A stretch of DNA of 64,000 bases, from the NCBI GenBank assembly GCA_004154925.1, contig QJNS01000095.1:124001-188000 (forward strand), in the 5' to 3' direction. Positions 22,963 through 34,446 of the stretch are shown here, piece by piece. The position numbers were made by a program, and so were the translations under genes. Each line of letters opens with the position of its first letter. The stretch's first letter is position 1. The notes below the pieces were generated by a model. The model made no database searches. It was not told the DNA's origin and saw only the letters and a list, made by a program, of their open reading frames with translations. This DNA is from Monosporascus cannonballus (Eukaryota; Ascomycota; Sordariomycetes; Xylariales).

Positions 22963-24990
22963 AGGCGGTGGAATTCAGCAACGTTACACCCCAACCCATC
23001 TGAGGGGTCGACTTTTAATAGCGTCCTTCGGGTGGTATTAACGATAGTCACATAACGAGAGTCCACGGCGCCTAGCAATGGCAAGAACATAACTTCTTAT
23101 CGATGTCTGATCGGTGTTGGGTGAGCAGAAACGATACAGGGAATAGCTGATATGCCCACTGCCATAGTGGTAATCCTCGCTCGCGTCGTACTGCCACATT
23201 TTCTTGCGTTCTCTGAATTTATAAACCAACGCATTGAGACATGGGTCATAGATACGAGCTTGATCGATGTATATGAAAGTCGAGGCTTACGAATGCAATG
23301 CTGGACTCTAGGTCATCCGTTCTCGGTATCTAATGTGTCGTACATCATCAACCTAATCGCCGGATGAGACCAGTCTTGCTGGACGCCTCCATACTGGATA
23401 CAAGCAGTCACAAGCAGCTACATCAGCCCTGCGGGCAGCAACTGGTTTGTAACTATTTATTTATGCCTAAGTACTACTCAAACCCCGATATGCCTTAGTT
23501 GACGGTTCTATCGGGTTCCCTCCTCCTATTTGAAGAGAAATCGGTTGCATAGAGAATTGCAACGTTTTTTGAGGCCCAACAACTGCCTCGCTTTCACGTC
23601 GAATGCTCGTCGTCGGTAGTGAAGTCGCCCCCGCAGAAGTTGGTGTCACGTTGCGTGAAGGACCAGGCGACATGACCAAACTCGACGTCAATATTAAGTT
23701 CCGTCAACCCTCCCTCTAATTTTACCGGCAGCGGGTATCCAGGAGGGTGAAGATCACCGCAAAGCTTGTCTCTTTTTACCGAGTCCTGTTTACGCATCAT
23801 GGTTACATCAATAGACAGGTGTCACTGCCCTCCGGCTGCTCCTACGGGGCGTGTGGACCCCTGTTATAGCTGCTCTTTGGGCCGCTGTGCTTCGCGTGAC
23901 CGCCGTAGGTACAGAGGCTTCGACTGGCAATTAGCCATCGGGCACTCCGGCTATATACCCATGCGAAAGGCTATGCTCAGTCAAGAAATGCAGGAACAGC
24001 TACGTGCCGAAGTGAAGAAGAGGCCGGATCAGTAGACAGGTTATCTTGTTTGTTCGGCATATCTGGGCCTCAGCTGGATACTAAGCACTTGGTGATCCTT
24101 TGAAGGTAGCGATACAGCGCCAGCTCCGTATTACCATGAGATGGTCACCAGCATCCAAGTGGAAGGTAAGATTTCGCTTCTACCCCTAACTAGCCCTTTC
24201 AGAAGAACAACTGCTGGACATGAAAATGGGGGCATTGGCGTTTCGTTTTATCATCGCCGGCCAAATGCCATCGTCTATGTGCTTGAGGTTATATCGAACT
24301 AAACACTAGAGCTAGAGTAGCGAATGTCGTCGTTAGCCATTGGGTTAGAGAGATGCCAAGACCTGGCTAACATCCAACTACTACCCAATATTATACAGGC
24401 ACGCACTTGGCTGCACCAGCGTGATTGTTATCGAAGCTTGGCCCTGCGAGTGCTAGGATATTTGATCCCAAAGGAGGCGAAGGTTGGAGACAACCGATAA
24501 CGGTCGTCTAAAAGATTTGGTGAGTATTTAAAGCAGCAGCACTGGTTGAGCTTTGGTGAAACATGTTTGTCCTCGCCAATACCTCTTCGTAGCTCACTTG
24601 TGCAAACGCGTCTAGTCTCTCTTTGATGACCTGATACACACTTCCCCTCTCCTAAGTCTAAAAGCTCAATATGTACCTATTGTATGCACGTCTAGAGTAT
24701 CCTTTCCGCTAGCAGGCTGACAAGCCGGTGGCTTGGTCGCAGTGATGTGGCACCCAGAGCATTGACTGGAAATTGGCTGGATTGGAGCTGATTGGAGAGA
24801 CGTTGGAAGATTTCGTAGCGTTGCTGCGCCACAATAATATGCATGGACACATGTGCCCAAGTATGTCACGCGCATATCGTGCGTGACTTTGGAACCGCCA
24901 AAGAGGGCGCATCAAGAATTCGATTCAACTCTGTCTTCCTGAGGTACCTAGTGTTTAAGCTTTCCGTAACTTAGCCACTTCTAGAACACG
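22963..24990. other. Intergenic downstream of kynureninase
   Basis: No supported gene in 2 kb. The frame at 23766-24035 (+) has no recognisable domain and no convincing start. Frames at 23467-23800 (-) and 24666-24915 (-) are likewise unsupported. Confidence 0.5.
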
Positions 24991-24994
24991 GCCT

Positions 24995-25042
24995 CTATAA
25001 AATTAACCCTTTTTCCTTTTTGACACCTACCTCCTTCCTAGG
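24995..25042 (+). promoter_or_regulatory. TATA box followed by a pyrimidine-rich start region
   Basis: CTATAAAA at 24995-25002 is followed by a T/C-rich tract (25010-25042), the usual layout just ahead of transcription starts in strongly expressed filamentous fungal genes. It lies about 270 nt ahead of the small coding frame at 25270, with an untranslated-leader intron between. Confidence 0.5.
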
Positions 25043-25269
25043 AACCACACGAATTCTTCGCGCACACACTGAACCACTACTACCTACCTACATACTGTTC
25101 TACAGAGCATCTGGAGTGCCATGTGAGTAGCCCATCTCTAAGGACGCGCCATTGCTGTCGCAGTCTTTCTACCGTACAACATACTGACTGTTTTCTTTTG
25201 AATCCAGCAATATCACAATCATTCCATATTCGCACTGAGAGGGTCTACACCCCACGGCTATCATTAACA

Positions 25270-25401
25270 ATGCCTTTCTTCTATTCCAAACCCATTGGCG
25301 GCCGCCACTTCGGTACCAGCATTCACATAGGTCGTGGCGGTGTGCATCGCGGGCCTTGGCGTTTCAGCTTCGGCAAATTCAACTGCTTCAAGTCCCATTA
25401 A
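25270..25401 (+). CDS. Possible small basic Gly/His-rich protein, 43 residues
   Basis: No family recognised. The frame MPFFYSKPIGGRHFGTSIHI... to FNCFKSH has 43 residues. It is rich in Gly, His, Arg and aromatics, is strongly basic, has a single Cys and no membrane segment. Support is contextual: a TATA box and CT tract upstream, and a good intron in the leader (GTGAGT at 25123 to CCAG at 25207). The ATG at 25270 is preceded by AACA, which fits fungal start context. The amino-acid pattern (repeated GGRHFG, GRGGVHRG) looks selected rather than random, but I cannot exclude a chance frame in a non-coding transcript. A longer frame using a GTG at 25123 would read through the intron and is less likely. 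Confidence 0.5.
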   Translation: MPFFYSKPIGGRHFGTSIHIGRGGVHRGPWRFSFGKFNCFKSH

Positions 25402-28163
25402 GAGAGTCTCGTTTCCTCTTGGTTCGCCCTCCATGAGAGTTGCGAATGGAAGCGACGCAGATTTGATCTCAGATCTTCTATAGTCATGAGGGAGTTCGAA
25501 GGGCGAGCAGTCTAAGAAGGATATGGACTGATGGCGCTGCGGACATTGTCTTTTGCGGAGTTCGAGCCTGGGTACACATGAGTGAATGATGATATCAATA
25601 CGGGAGCACGACCGACTACGACATACGTTGATTCGGAGAGGCGTATAATGATGGTTGGGAAATAGTTCAGCGTCCGTAATACGATTTGCCTCCTTTTCTT
25701 CGTCCTAGCTTCGTTTCTTGGAACGTTCTCATATCGTGTCTGCACAGTTACGTGTCGATGCCAGGTGATGGATTAGATGCTATACGATCTCGAAATCTAC
25801 CGGGTCATCTTGGTGTGCCTTTGGTCAGAACAGCAAACAGGGAACACAAATGCATTGTTCGATAGCTCATAGCTCATCACATGCCTGAGCTGCCTGCGTG
25901 CTCCCTGTGCAGTTCAAGGCCATTTTTAGCCACAATCATAACCGGCACGTTTCTGCCTCCCTCGGAATCCACCAATTACCCATGTTGGGTAAAACAGTAA
26001 TATTTCCTGGCCGCTGGTAGCTCCAAACATGTCCTTCATATCTACGTCCGCTCCGTTGAATACAAAGGGGACGTGCTTCCGGCAGTTCCCGCAAAGGTGT
26101 ACGCCGATGGAGCCAAAATAGGAGGGCGACTTTGAACGGCCCCATTAGAGAATCGACCCTGCTCCGCTACACAAAATATGAGAGGAAGATGGGGTGAGCT
26201 GAAGACTGCTAATGGATAGATGAGACGGATGAGTGCCTTTCGCCCTCATCATCTCGGCTGTGTATCTCTATAGTAACAATTATACGTGTAACTTCAGGAG
26301 TGATGTCCTACGTGAATCAACTGGTGCATTCGTATGGCGGCTGAGAAGTATTGGACGGAGTTCGGCAGGGCATCTGTACTTTATAAGCTATCATAGGCCA
26401 ATCTCAACGGGAAGGCAACTCTCGCGCTAGCCACCAGACGATGAAGCAATAGAAAGTAGACCGCGGCAGAGCAATGTCTATGTCTCCCTTGTTGATGTCG
26501 GTGACATCTCCCTTCCACATGCCTAAAACCGACCCTTTGCTACCGCCTTCGATCTTCCTTATTCCACTCCCTCTTTCTAACTTCTCGCCCTCGGCATCCT
26601 GCCATACAACTACTCGATCAAGTCCTCCATCGGTGGCTTACCATAGTTTCTTCTCAAAGCGTCTATACGCAATACCCTCCTGTCTCCCAAGCATATTTCC
26701 GTCGTCCATGTTTTCATTCCTTGTCTTCGCTACTATGTGTGGGGCCTTTATACCTCGTGACGACTCTTATCTCATATTCAAACGTGTCATAGGCGTCAAT
26801 GCGCAGCTTCTGGTACGGCGAGCAATGGAACAATGTCATAGAAAGGAAGGCAAGGTTGACACACTCTTTAGGAAGTCCTGATTACTGATGTCCAGGACTC
26901 CTCGAAAATTCCCTCGCTGTGACAGGCAACTGCAAGAAGATAATTAGACGGTCTACACCTAACAACTTGTGGGTTGTTCCTTCCCCATTATCGCCAAATG
27001 AACTAGAGAAATGGCATCCCTTTGCTCGCCCAGTGGTAAAGGTTTGCCAGAGGATCCCTTATATTTATGTTCAGCCTCCTATTCAGCCGCTACTGTAGCC
27101 ATTCGGTATGAGGTCGTGGCGGCACACGAAAATGCGGGTAATTTGCCGCTTTCTTAAGAGAAAAGCCATTTGACCGGACTTCGGGGAACCATGGTGGGTG
27201 ACAACCATCGCAGGAAAGCTGGATGGCATGTGAGGGGGGAAGTAGGAAGGTGAACAGGTAATGAGAACCGTCAATTTAAATCCAGGTGTGGCGGGGAGGC
27301 AGGAGCTGGGATGCATGGCACTCAAGTAGATAGGGATGGTTTGCGTCCCAAACCATCTCGCAAATTCCCGTTTCCCCAGTACGTATGTGACGCTGGCCTT
27401 CATCAACGCTGCTGGAGCATCTAACCATCATCAGATGTTAGAAAGAGTGTCAGAAGGAAATACGCAGTAAAGTTTAAGGTATTGGCAGCTACCCTAGCAT
27501 AAAGAAGTGTTACCTTGCCGGTGAGAAATTCCTCATGAAATTAATCCATAGTAATGATGTTATCTGACAGTGAAAGGCTTTGTGTATTAAGGGGTGCGTA
27601 ATGTCGACAAGGCACTTGTTTAGATATCCCTCCCTCTTGTACCCGTTTTGGTATATAGCTTCCTCCGTTTCAGTGACGAGCGAGCTTCAAGATGGCCAAT
27701 AATCCAGGTCGACAACCGAAGACACGACTATCTAGGTATGCACCTGGCTGCCCGGGTAGACGTGACGGGACGTCGCGATAAGGTTCAGACCAACAACATG
27801 AGTTAATGCTTAGCCAGCATCCCCGGCCTAGGTCTCTACATTGACCTTACTATTGGTTCCTGGGAGGGGGATCCTACCGACCTAGGTACCTAGGCCGCCC
27901 CGCAATATGGACTTCACTCCACTACCAATGGACCTGTTTACGCTTGCTGTCATGAAAGTTACCATCGCCATACGTTAGTAGGCTAGTAAGTAAATATTGC
28001 ACATCCGGGACATCAAAGCCGATCCTACTTAGTATACCAGACTTCTCCCACGTAAGAATTCAACGTTCGCTACCTCACGATACGGCAGAACGACTAGCGA
28101 TATAAAAACTTGATTGTTGAAGCCTACACGGGGTTTCCAGCTTATTTGCCTTGCAATACCGAC
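25402..28163. other. Intergenic, 2.8 kb
   Basis: No supported gene. A 135-codon frame at 26474-26881 (+) begins with ATG but is Ser/Pro-rich without domains. A 107-codon frame at 27083-27406 (-) is also unsupported. A palindromic cluster of CCTAGGTACCTAGG lies near 27881-27895. Confidence 0.5.
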
Positions 28164-28784
28164 ATGTGGTGAGTAAACCCGCCGCCCCCCCCCCTCCCCC
28201 CGGTTCATATCCAGCCATATCTATCTTGGATGTTAAGTTAACGAACCGCCTCAAGCAAGCACATCCTCAACGCCCAAGTCTCTATCCGGTCGCCATGCTG
28301 TAAGCTCTCCCGCCTTCGATAACCTCTCCCGGGCCGGGGCCCTACCGCCCTTTGTAGAGACCGCCCGTCTTTCACGCCTCCTCCGAACCGGCCTCCCCCA
28401 AAGACGCAAACGCAAGCGCGGACACAAACGAAGCTGGCTAACCAAACCACCTGCGCGGCGACAGGCCGGAAGTGGTTCGACTGCGCGGAGTGTCACCAGG
28501 AACAGGAATCGCACGAGCTGCTGCGGACCTTCGAGATGACGTTCGCTTGCAAGAAGTGCAAGAAGTGCTTTCGCAAGGACGCCCAGGAGTTCGAGGAGGC
28601 CGACGAGTACTGCCCGCACTGCGACAACCACTTCGTGATCGACGCTGCCATCCCCAAGCCCGCCCTGACCGTCGAGGGTGACGATGCGAGGGTGAACAAC
28701 AGGATGATCAAGGACGACCGCGTCAAGCAGGAGCGCCAGAGGACCATGTTCGATATCCAGCCGGACGCTGACAAACTGGGCTGA
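28164..28784 (+). CDS. CHY-type zinc-finger protein
   Basis: Small zinc-binding protein of 122 residues with a CHY domain. Yeast Hot13, which shares the domain, works in the oxidative import pathway of the mitochondrial intermembrane space, but assignment to that role is inference. Exons 28164-28168, 28256-28299 and 28465-28784. The first coding exon is only ATGTG, and the Cys codon is completed by the next exon to give MCKHILNAQVSIRSPCC. Exon 3 continues RKWFDCAECHQEQESHELL, FACKKCKKCFRKD and YCPHCDNHF. Zinc ligands are C2, H4, C16, C17, C23, C26, H27 and the later CxxC pairs. Intron 1 contains a long C tract. Splicing was inferred because each join is GT-AG, keeps phase and recreates the conserved CKH and CC motifs. 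The gene converges on the proteasome gene, 287 nt away. Confidence 0.85.
28180..28202 (+). repeat. C-rich homopolymer tract in intron 1 of the CHY gene
   Basis: Almost uninterrupted C run (one G and one T inside) in the first half of an 87-nt intron. Such a tract is unusual in a fungal intron and prone to length change. Confidence 0.8.
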
Positions 28785-29071
28785 AGCGATGCGGCGGGGG
28801 AGTTAGCCTTGGAAACCAAGAGGTTAGCGACGGAGCACGCCGGCCCCGAGGCGGTTTATAGCAAGACGGCAGAGACTTGGAGCGAAACAAAGCATTTCAC
28901 ATGATACCACTTTTAGAGACCGAGATACCAAACAATGGCAGGCAGACGCTTACAAACGCCAGGGGTTCATGCCTACGTCGCGGATGGGTACTGTACAAGT
29001 TCCCCGGGTGTAACGCCATTACCCTCATATAGCCCCCATCGTAGAACCCCTAATCATAAGGGGACGCCCTT

Positions 29072-30141
29072 CTATGAATCGTCCGTGCCTCCTTCTCGCT
29101 CTCTCGTCAAGATGGCCGCAGTGCCGGTTCCTGGCGTCCGACCTGTCTTCTTCTTGGCAGCCTCCTCCTGCTTCTCCTGCTCAATGTTCTTGACGTAGCC
29201 CTCGATGTCCTCGACGGGCAACATCTCGATCGTCTTGCCTGGTGCCATGATGGCGATCTCGATGTTCTTCGCTCCTGTCTGCACAACCTCTAGCAATGAC
29301 TTGATGGCTAATCGAATGGTGGCCTCGCGGTCCATGTCCTCCTTGTAGTTACGCTCCAGAAACTCTCGGACTGTCTTGCTGGATCGGCCAATGGCATTGG
29401 CCTTCCTACTAACAGTCAGTTCCACCCACGTAATCCCGCCACCGATAGTTCCTCAGTCTAGACTTACCACGCGGAGTAGATGCCACTCGGCTCAGTCTGA
29501 TACAGCCTCGGGACTTTGCTTCCCTTGTCGAAACCGACAATCATGGTGCTAATGCCAAAGGGCCTGACGCCACCACTCTGCGTATACCGCTGCTGCACGC
29601 CGGCCACGTATTTGGTGATGTATTCGATGGATACAGGGTCTTCAACAGTGAGGCGGTGCGATTGTGCCTCCAGACGTGCCTTATCAACCAGGATTCGGGC
29701 GTCGGCGTTCAGGCCTGCAAATGCCAGGCAGACGTGCGTGTCGATTAAGCCGATCTTGGAGGGGGTGATTCGGGTATCCTGAAGCTTCATAGCCGACCGC
29801 TTCTCGCATCCGAGGACGACAATGTCTTTGCCCTTCACACCAACAGCACAGGTTCCTAAGCAGCGCGTTAGCCCGTTTGGATGCGCCCGCGAGTTGACAA
29901 CTTTATACCTCGCTTGACGGCCTCGCCTGCATATTCGACCTGGAAAACATGTCCGTCAGGACTGTAGATTGCATGTTAGAATGATGCACATGCATGTATT
30001 TGTATTTCGTCGTGGGACAAGCAAGACGTAGTACGGACCTGAATACTGCGAGCATGGACAGTTAGCAATGGCTACCGCCGAAATATTGACCTCAACAAGG
30101 AAAAACTTACCAGAAAGAGCTCTATCATAACCTGAGGCCAT
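29072..30141 (-). CDS. PRE6: 20S proteasome subunit alpha type 4
   Basis: Structural alpha-ring subunit of the 20S proteasome (yeast Pre6, human PSMA7), cytosol and nucleus. Exons: 30141-30111, 30045-30039, 29961-29909, 29855-29468 and 29405-29072; 270 residues. The second exon is a 7-nt microexon (TATTCAG): with its neighbours it gives [20 protein letters not shown], the alpha-subunit N-terminal signature, and without it the frame is lost. Later blocks match alpha4: [60 protein letters not shown] and [15 protein letters not shown]. The tail has a charged segment [14 protein letters not shown] and extends past the usual end by some ten residues (EREGGTDDS). All introns are GT-AG. No sign of damage. 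Confidence 0.95.
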
Positions 30142-32234
30142 TTTGTGAGGAACTTGCAGACCAGTCGTGCGCCGGGTTTGTGAGATGATGCTCTGAAAAT
30201 GGGGGTGGTCGAGGGGTTCAAGGGGAGTTGAGGGTGACCGCGTCGGGTTTATTTCGTCAGAAGCAATCGGGGGGACAAGGCTGCCAGGAGTTACGAAGCT
30301 CTCACACCTGGAACTTACAGGGAGAGGTCAGCGAGGGTAGGTACCTGAGTGCCTAAGGGATGTACATACACATATACCTATAGGTACCCGGGGTAGGCAC
30401 GTAGCGAGCCTGCAAAATGATACCAAGTGTTGCGTTGCTGGCCAATGCACTTACGAGCTTCAGCCACAGGCTGTGAGGCACCGCCACAAAAGCTAACAAC
30501 GTCAGGACGTACAATTACGGCTATGCTGTGAGCTTTTTTCTAAGGAATCGCCGAACCCCCTTACCACTGAACCCGTTACCGCTGCTGAGAAGCGTCTATT
30601 GGTAATGTTCGTTGATGCCTAGTCTTAGAGTCTGGGTGGGTACAGCCAAACAGGAAACCCGTTACCCTATACTCACTCCGTGCCATCACGAAGGGGACCA
30701 TTACTAGCATACGAGGCACTCACAAGTTCTGGTAATAGGAGTAACGTCCTACCTAGCCTCGGATCCGCGGAAATATTCACCTTCGGAGTTCAGAATTCCC
30801 CTACATACTCATCGGCCAGTCATAAGTCCTTGTGGTCTTAGTTACTTGATACTACTCTTAGAAGACCATAGCATTTATATAAGAGAGCATTCACCAACTC
30901 AGTCTAGATAGGCACCGTGTCGTTAGCTTTTCCCAATATCAATCCATATTCCCAATCTCAGGTGTATGTCTATCCAACTTAAGTGAATGGTACATAAATA
31001 CCACTTCACTGCGAAGAATATTCTCCATGACGAAGTAACTTGAAAGAAGTGCCATGAAGATTATAAGCCCTGGCGTGGGTCTTACCATTATCTCTCATGG
31101 TCACGAAGGTAGGTCCAAGTGAGGTGGTTATCTATTTTGTATCAAAGAACTACTCCCTACTTCTACAGATTGCAGGTAACTTTGAGCCGTATTGTCATCT
31201 GTGGTAACGGCCCAGCGTTTCGTCATCAAGGACCAGCTAGCCGGAATGACTGCAGCTTAATTAAAGTCGATAATATGTGGACGCGCTCCGATGCCAGCGA
31301 GGTGAATGGGAACATAGACCATTGATCCCGATGCCTCTTTAAAGGAAAACACGGTATTATATTCTGTTAACACTCTCCTTACGGTTCAAGCGCTCTGCAC
31401 GAACACATTTCCTTTATCAGGTTCACCTTGTTACATGTGATTTTACCTTTCATACAATGACCATGTCTCATAAAACAGTAGAGAGTAAGTGAACCAATGC
31501 GTGTCTGTTTTATAGAAAGAAAGGAGGGATAAGTGTGTGTTCGTTTGGTGGAAAGGGAGATGGGTGGGGCTTTACTAGATGTACAACGCCTTCCACAACC
31601 GGGATCTCCGGGGCGACTTATAACGTGAGGTAGCTCCTTACATTAGAATGTATGTATGTATGTAGGCCCATGTAGGGCAGGTACGCGGTATCCGTCCATG
31701 TCGATGCTCCTCGTGCCTGCCCTTGTGTGATTCTAAGCTCGGAAAAGAAGGGGCAGGTGCGTTTTTATTACGATACTATCTTTCCAACATCAGCTTCATT
31801 CCAATGCCAAGGCCCTTTGTTCCATATCAACCAGCCGTGTCCGTCTACTACAGCTAAATGGGCCCTCCTATATAATGATAGACGTGGTCTCTCCATCAGG
31901 CCTTTTATGTAATGCGGTTAAAGAGAATTTTTATTTCTTCTCGTATTGATATCTGGTTGGCCGCGTATCTTGTGGACTAATTTACATAAAAGCCTTCAAC
32001 GCTTCCCATCTTGACAAAACCCCTCGGGATCCTGAGATCGAATTGCAACCTCGAACGCAGGCCTCATTCTACTGTTCTATTACCTGATTCGAAGACTGAC
32101 CCAGCCTTTGAGGCCTCAACCATCGTACGCGCCCAATTACGCTCTTGGTGACACCTTGATCGTTGACGACTCAGTCAGCTGTCGTTACTCGGCTACGCTG
32201 GTCATTTTGTGGTTTGTATCACCAGAACTTCAGG
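30142..32234. other. Intergenic, 2.1 kb, divergent promoters
   Basis: Upstream of both the proteasome gene (-) and the BTB-type gene (+). It has dense TACCTA/TAGGTA motifs at 30340-30400 and a short TGTA microsatellite at 31650-31663. No coding frame with support. Confidence 0.5.
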
Positions 32235-33588
32235 ATGCGCACCCCAGGCGAGGTTCTTGCCTCGGACGGTGACCTTATCGTAGAGGTCATTGAGCAGGGC
32301 CGTCAGACACCGGATGCCGCAGTTGACCAACGCCTTCGTAAATCCGTAACTTTTCAAGTTTCCAAGAGCCGAACGGCTGAATACATGGATCTATCCAAGA
32401 CTGATGCATCGCATGTCCACGACCATGTGGTAATTCAAGGAGAGACCATCAAAGCAGCTAGGCTGTGGCTTCAAACTTTTCACAAGGCAACTGACCTGGA
32501 CTCGTGGGCGCTTCAAGAATTCGCCATCACGGACGTCTTCCATGTCATTAAATTCGGACAGACCTATCTAAAGACCAGAAAATAAGGCGCCGAGCTCAAC
32601 AACAGAGAGAACCAACTACGGCCAGCCAAAGACCTATCAATGTTACGAGAATGGTTTCAGGCGTGGTATGATCACCACGTACGGCCAGGTCATGCTCGCC
32701 ATAGCGTGACGACTGGGGAGTTTCTACTGGCCCCAGCTTACTGGTTTGACTGTGCCGTCATTTTCCGCGATGTTACAAAAGAGCTGGCTTACGGTTCAGT
32801 CCGCCATCACGGCGATCTGACTCCTCGCGGAGTGCTCGGTATGGGTATACAGGGCATTCCAGGCCCAGTCTTGAGTAAGTGACTAGCAAAGCCCACTCCC
32901 TCGAATACTGCATTAAGGTCCCAATATATGTTTATCGAACCTCGCCCCCATATGTTGAAGACATCTGGCCCTGATTCTCAGGGTATACATAATTCTGTGA
33001 GAGTTGTTCGCTAACGCTGCTTCAGGCGGAATGTATTCAGCACGCAGTAACTTGAGAACACAAACCCATCGAGAACTCTATCGGTCCCCACGATCCCACA
33101 TCAACTGCGACGATAGAAAGTGTCGTGATGTAATGGTGTATCGGTATTTTGTGGCACTGGACGCGACTGGTAGCTTTCCTGTCAACTATGGCGAGAACCG
33201 CCATAAGTCCGTCAACAGGCTTCTCTCTGATGCCGAGAACGTTAGTCTGGAGATCGTGGAGCTCAACCCTAATGCAAAACACGCTTCATGGATCTGCAAC
33301 CCCTGCCGCCGAGGTATTGCCACCCAGACAGCGAGAGCCCTCGAGGGCCAGGTCAGAGAAGGGATAAACCGTGTACGGAGGAATTTCGAGGGGCTGTGCC
33401 TAGACTGCATGCACAAGTATAAGACAGGGGACAAAGATTGCGACTACTGGAACCACGCACGTACGATGGACTTTTCAAAAGGCTGCCGCTTCCACCATGA
33501 CGAGCCGACATGGTACTACAGCTACATGGGACGTGACGATGAGATGAAGAAATTCAAGACAACCACCCCTAGGCCGGGAAACATATGA
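32235..33588 (+). pseudogene. BTB-type fungal protein gene with one internal stop
   Basis: Exons 32235-32874 and 33026-33588 (151-nt intron, phase consistent) would encode about 400 residues, but a TAA at 32583-32585 interrupts the frame after residue 116. Homology continues directly behind it in the same frame (NNRENQL, WFQAWYDHHV). The pattern DGDLIVEVIEQGR, then TFQVSKSR, WLQTFHK, WFQAWYDHHV, FRDVTKELAYG, RTQTHRELYR, a Cys-rich zone (WICNPCRRG, FEGLCLDCMHKYK) and EPTWYYSYMGRDD is that of a fungal-only BTB/POZ-containing family of unknown function. The BTB core looks shortened after SKSR. CAA to TAA is a C-to-T change at CpA. Because everything downstream is intact, the inactivation looks recent; stop readthrough, strain polymorphism or a short first product are alternatives. 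The family was recognised from memory. Confidence 0.72.
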
Positions 33589-34446
33589 GGGCCAGGACGG
33601 GAGGGATTTTGTGACAGTTATGTCCAGGCATCATCCAGGGGGGTTAGCCCAGAGATTGATCTCGGATCAAGAGAGATGCTCGATTGAGTTTGCTCTTGTG
33701 CTGTGTCATTTACTTGGAAGCTAGTGAGGATCAGCCTGAAGCGGGGCAGTGCTATAAAGATTCAGGTATAGCTGGAAAACCCATAAATATATGAATGTGT
33801 CATAAAGCTTGTTGCTACTTCCATGCTGTATCCTAGATTTTGACTTACATGGAGCTTTGCTTGTGCTCTGCTCCATAACCTAACTAGGCGATGAGTTCTG
33901 GGGTAGTTGGTTCGGGACATGGTGCGAGCTTTCCTGACGGTTCAAAAGGGAATAGTAGCCCCTTTCCCTCTGTGTGGCCCATGAGCAGCAATTGAACGGT
34001 TGGACTCGGCTGGCTGTGGCTACGTAGACTCACGTATGAGTATATGGGTTAGACACGGACAGCTTGTAAGGAGCGTGACATGTGGGATCAAATGCATTAG
34101 GATATGCGATTGGGGACAGCATCTGACTGGGAGCCCTCAAAATATGACGACTAGACGCTAGAGATACTCGCGTATATTGGCCATTGATACATTATGTGAT
34201 GTGTCCGCATCGCGGATGTCATCTACAAATCTTGATATCAAGCTAGAGACGCCCCATCTAAATGCGCTTCTTTTTAAAACCATCATCTCGATTTCTCACA
34301 GAATTCCGTCTGCGCTTTGTCCCGACGTTGCGTCACGACCTCCCTGTTCCAAACTCACTTCTAAGACCAGGGCAATGGGAAAGCCATATCTAGCTGGTCT
34401 ACAAAAATCAGAACCCTCTAATAATCCCGATACCGAGGTACATATA
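33589..34446. other. Intergenic between converging genes
   Basis: 3' flanks of the BTB-type gene (+) and the CorA-type gene (-). The plus frame starting at 34177 runs into antisense of the transporter and is a shadow. No gene seen. Confidence 0.5.

Noticed and set aside
26474..26881. 135-codon plus-strand frame with an ATG start
   Set aside because: Ser/Pro/Phe-rich without domains or introns; T/C-rich DNA gives such frames by chance.
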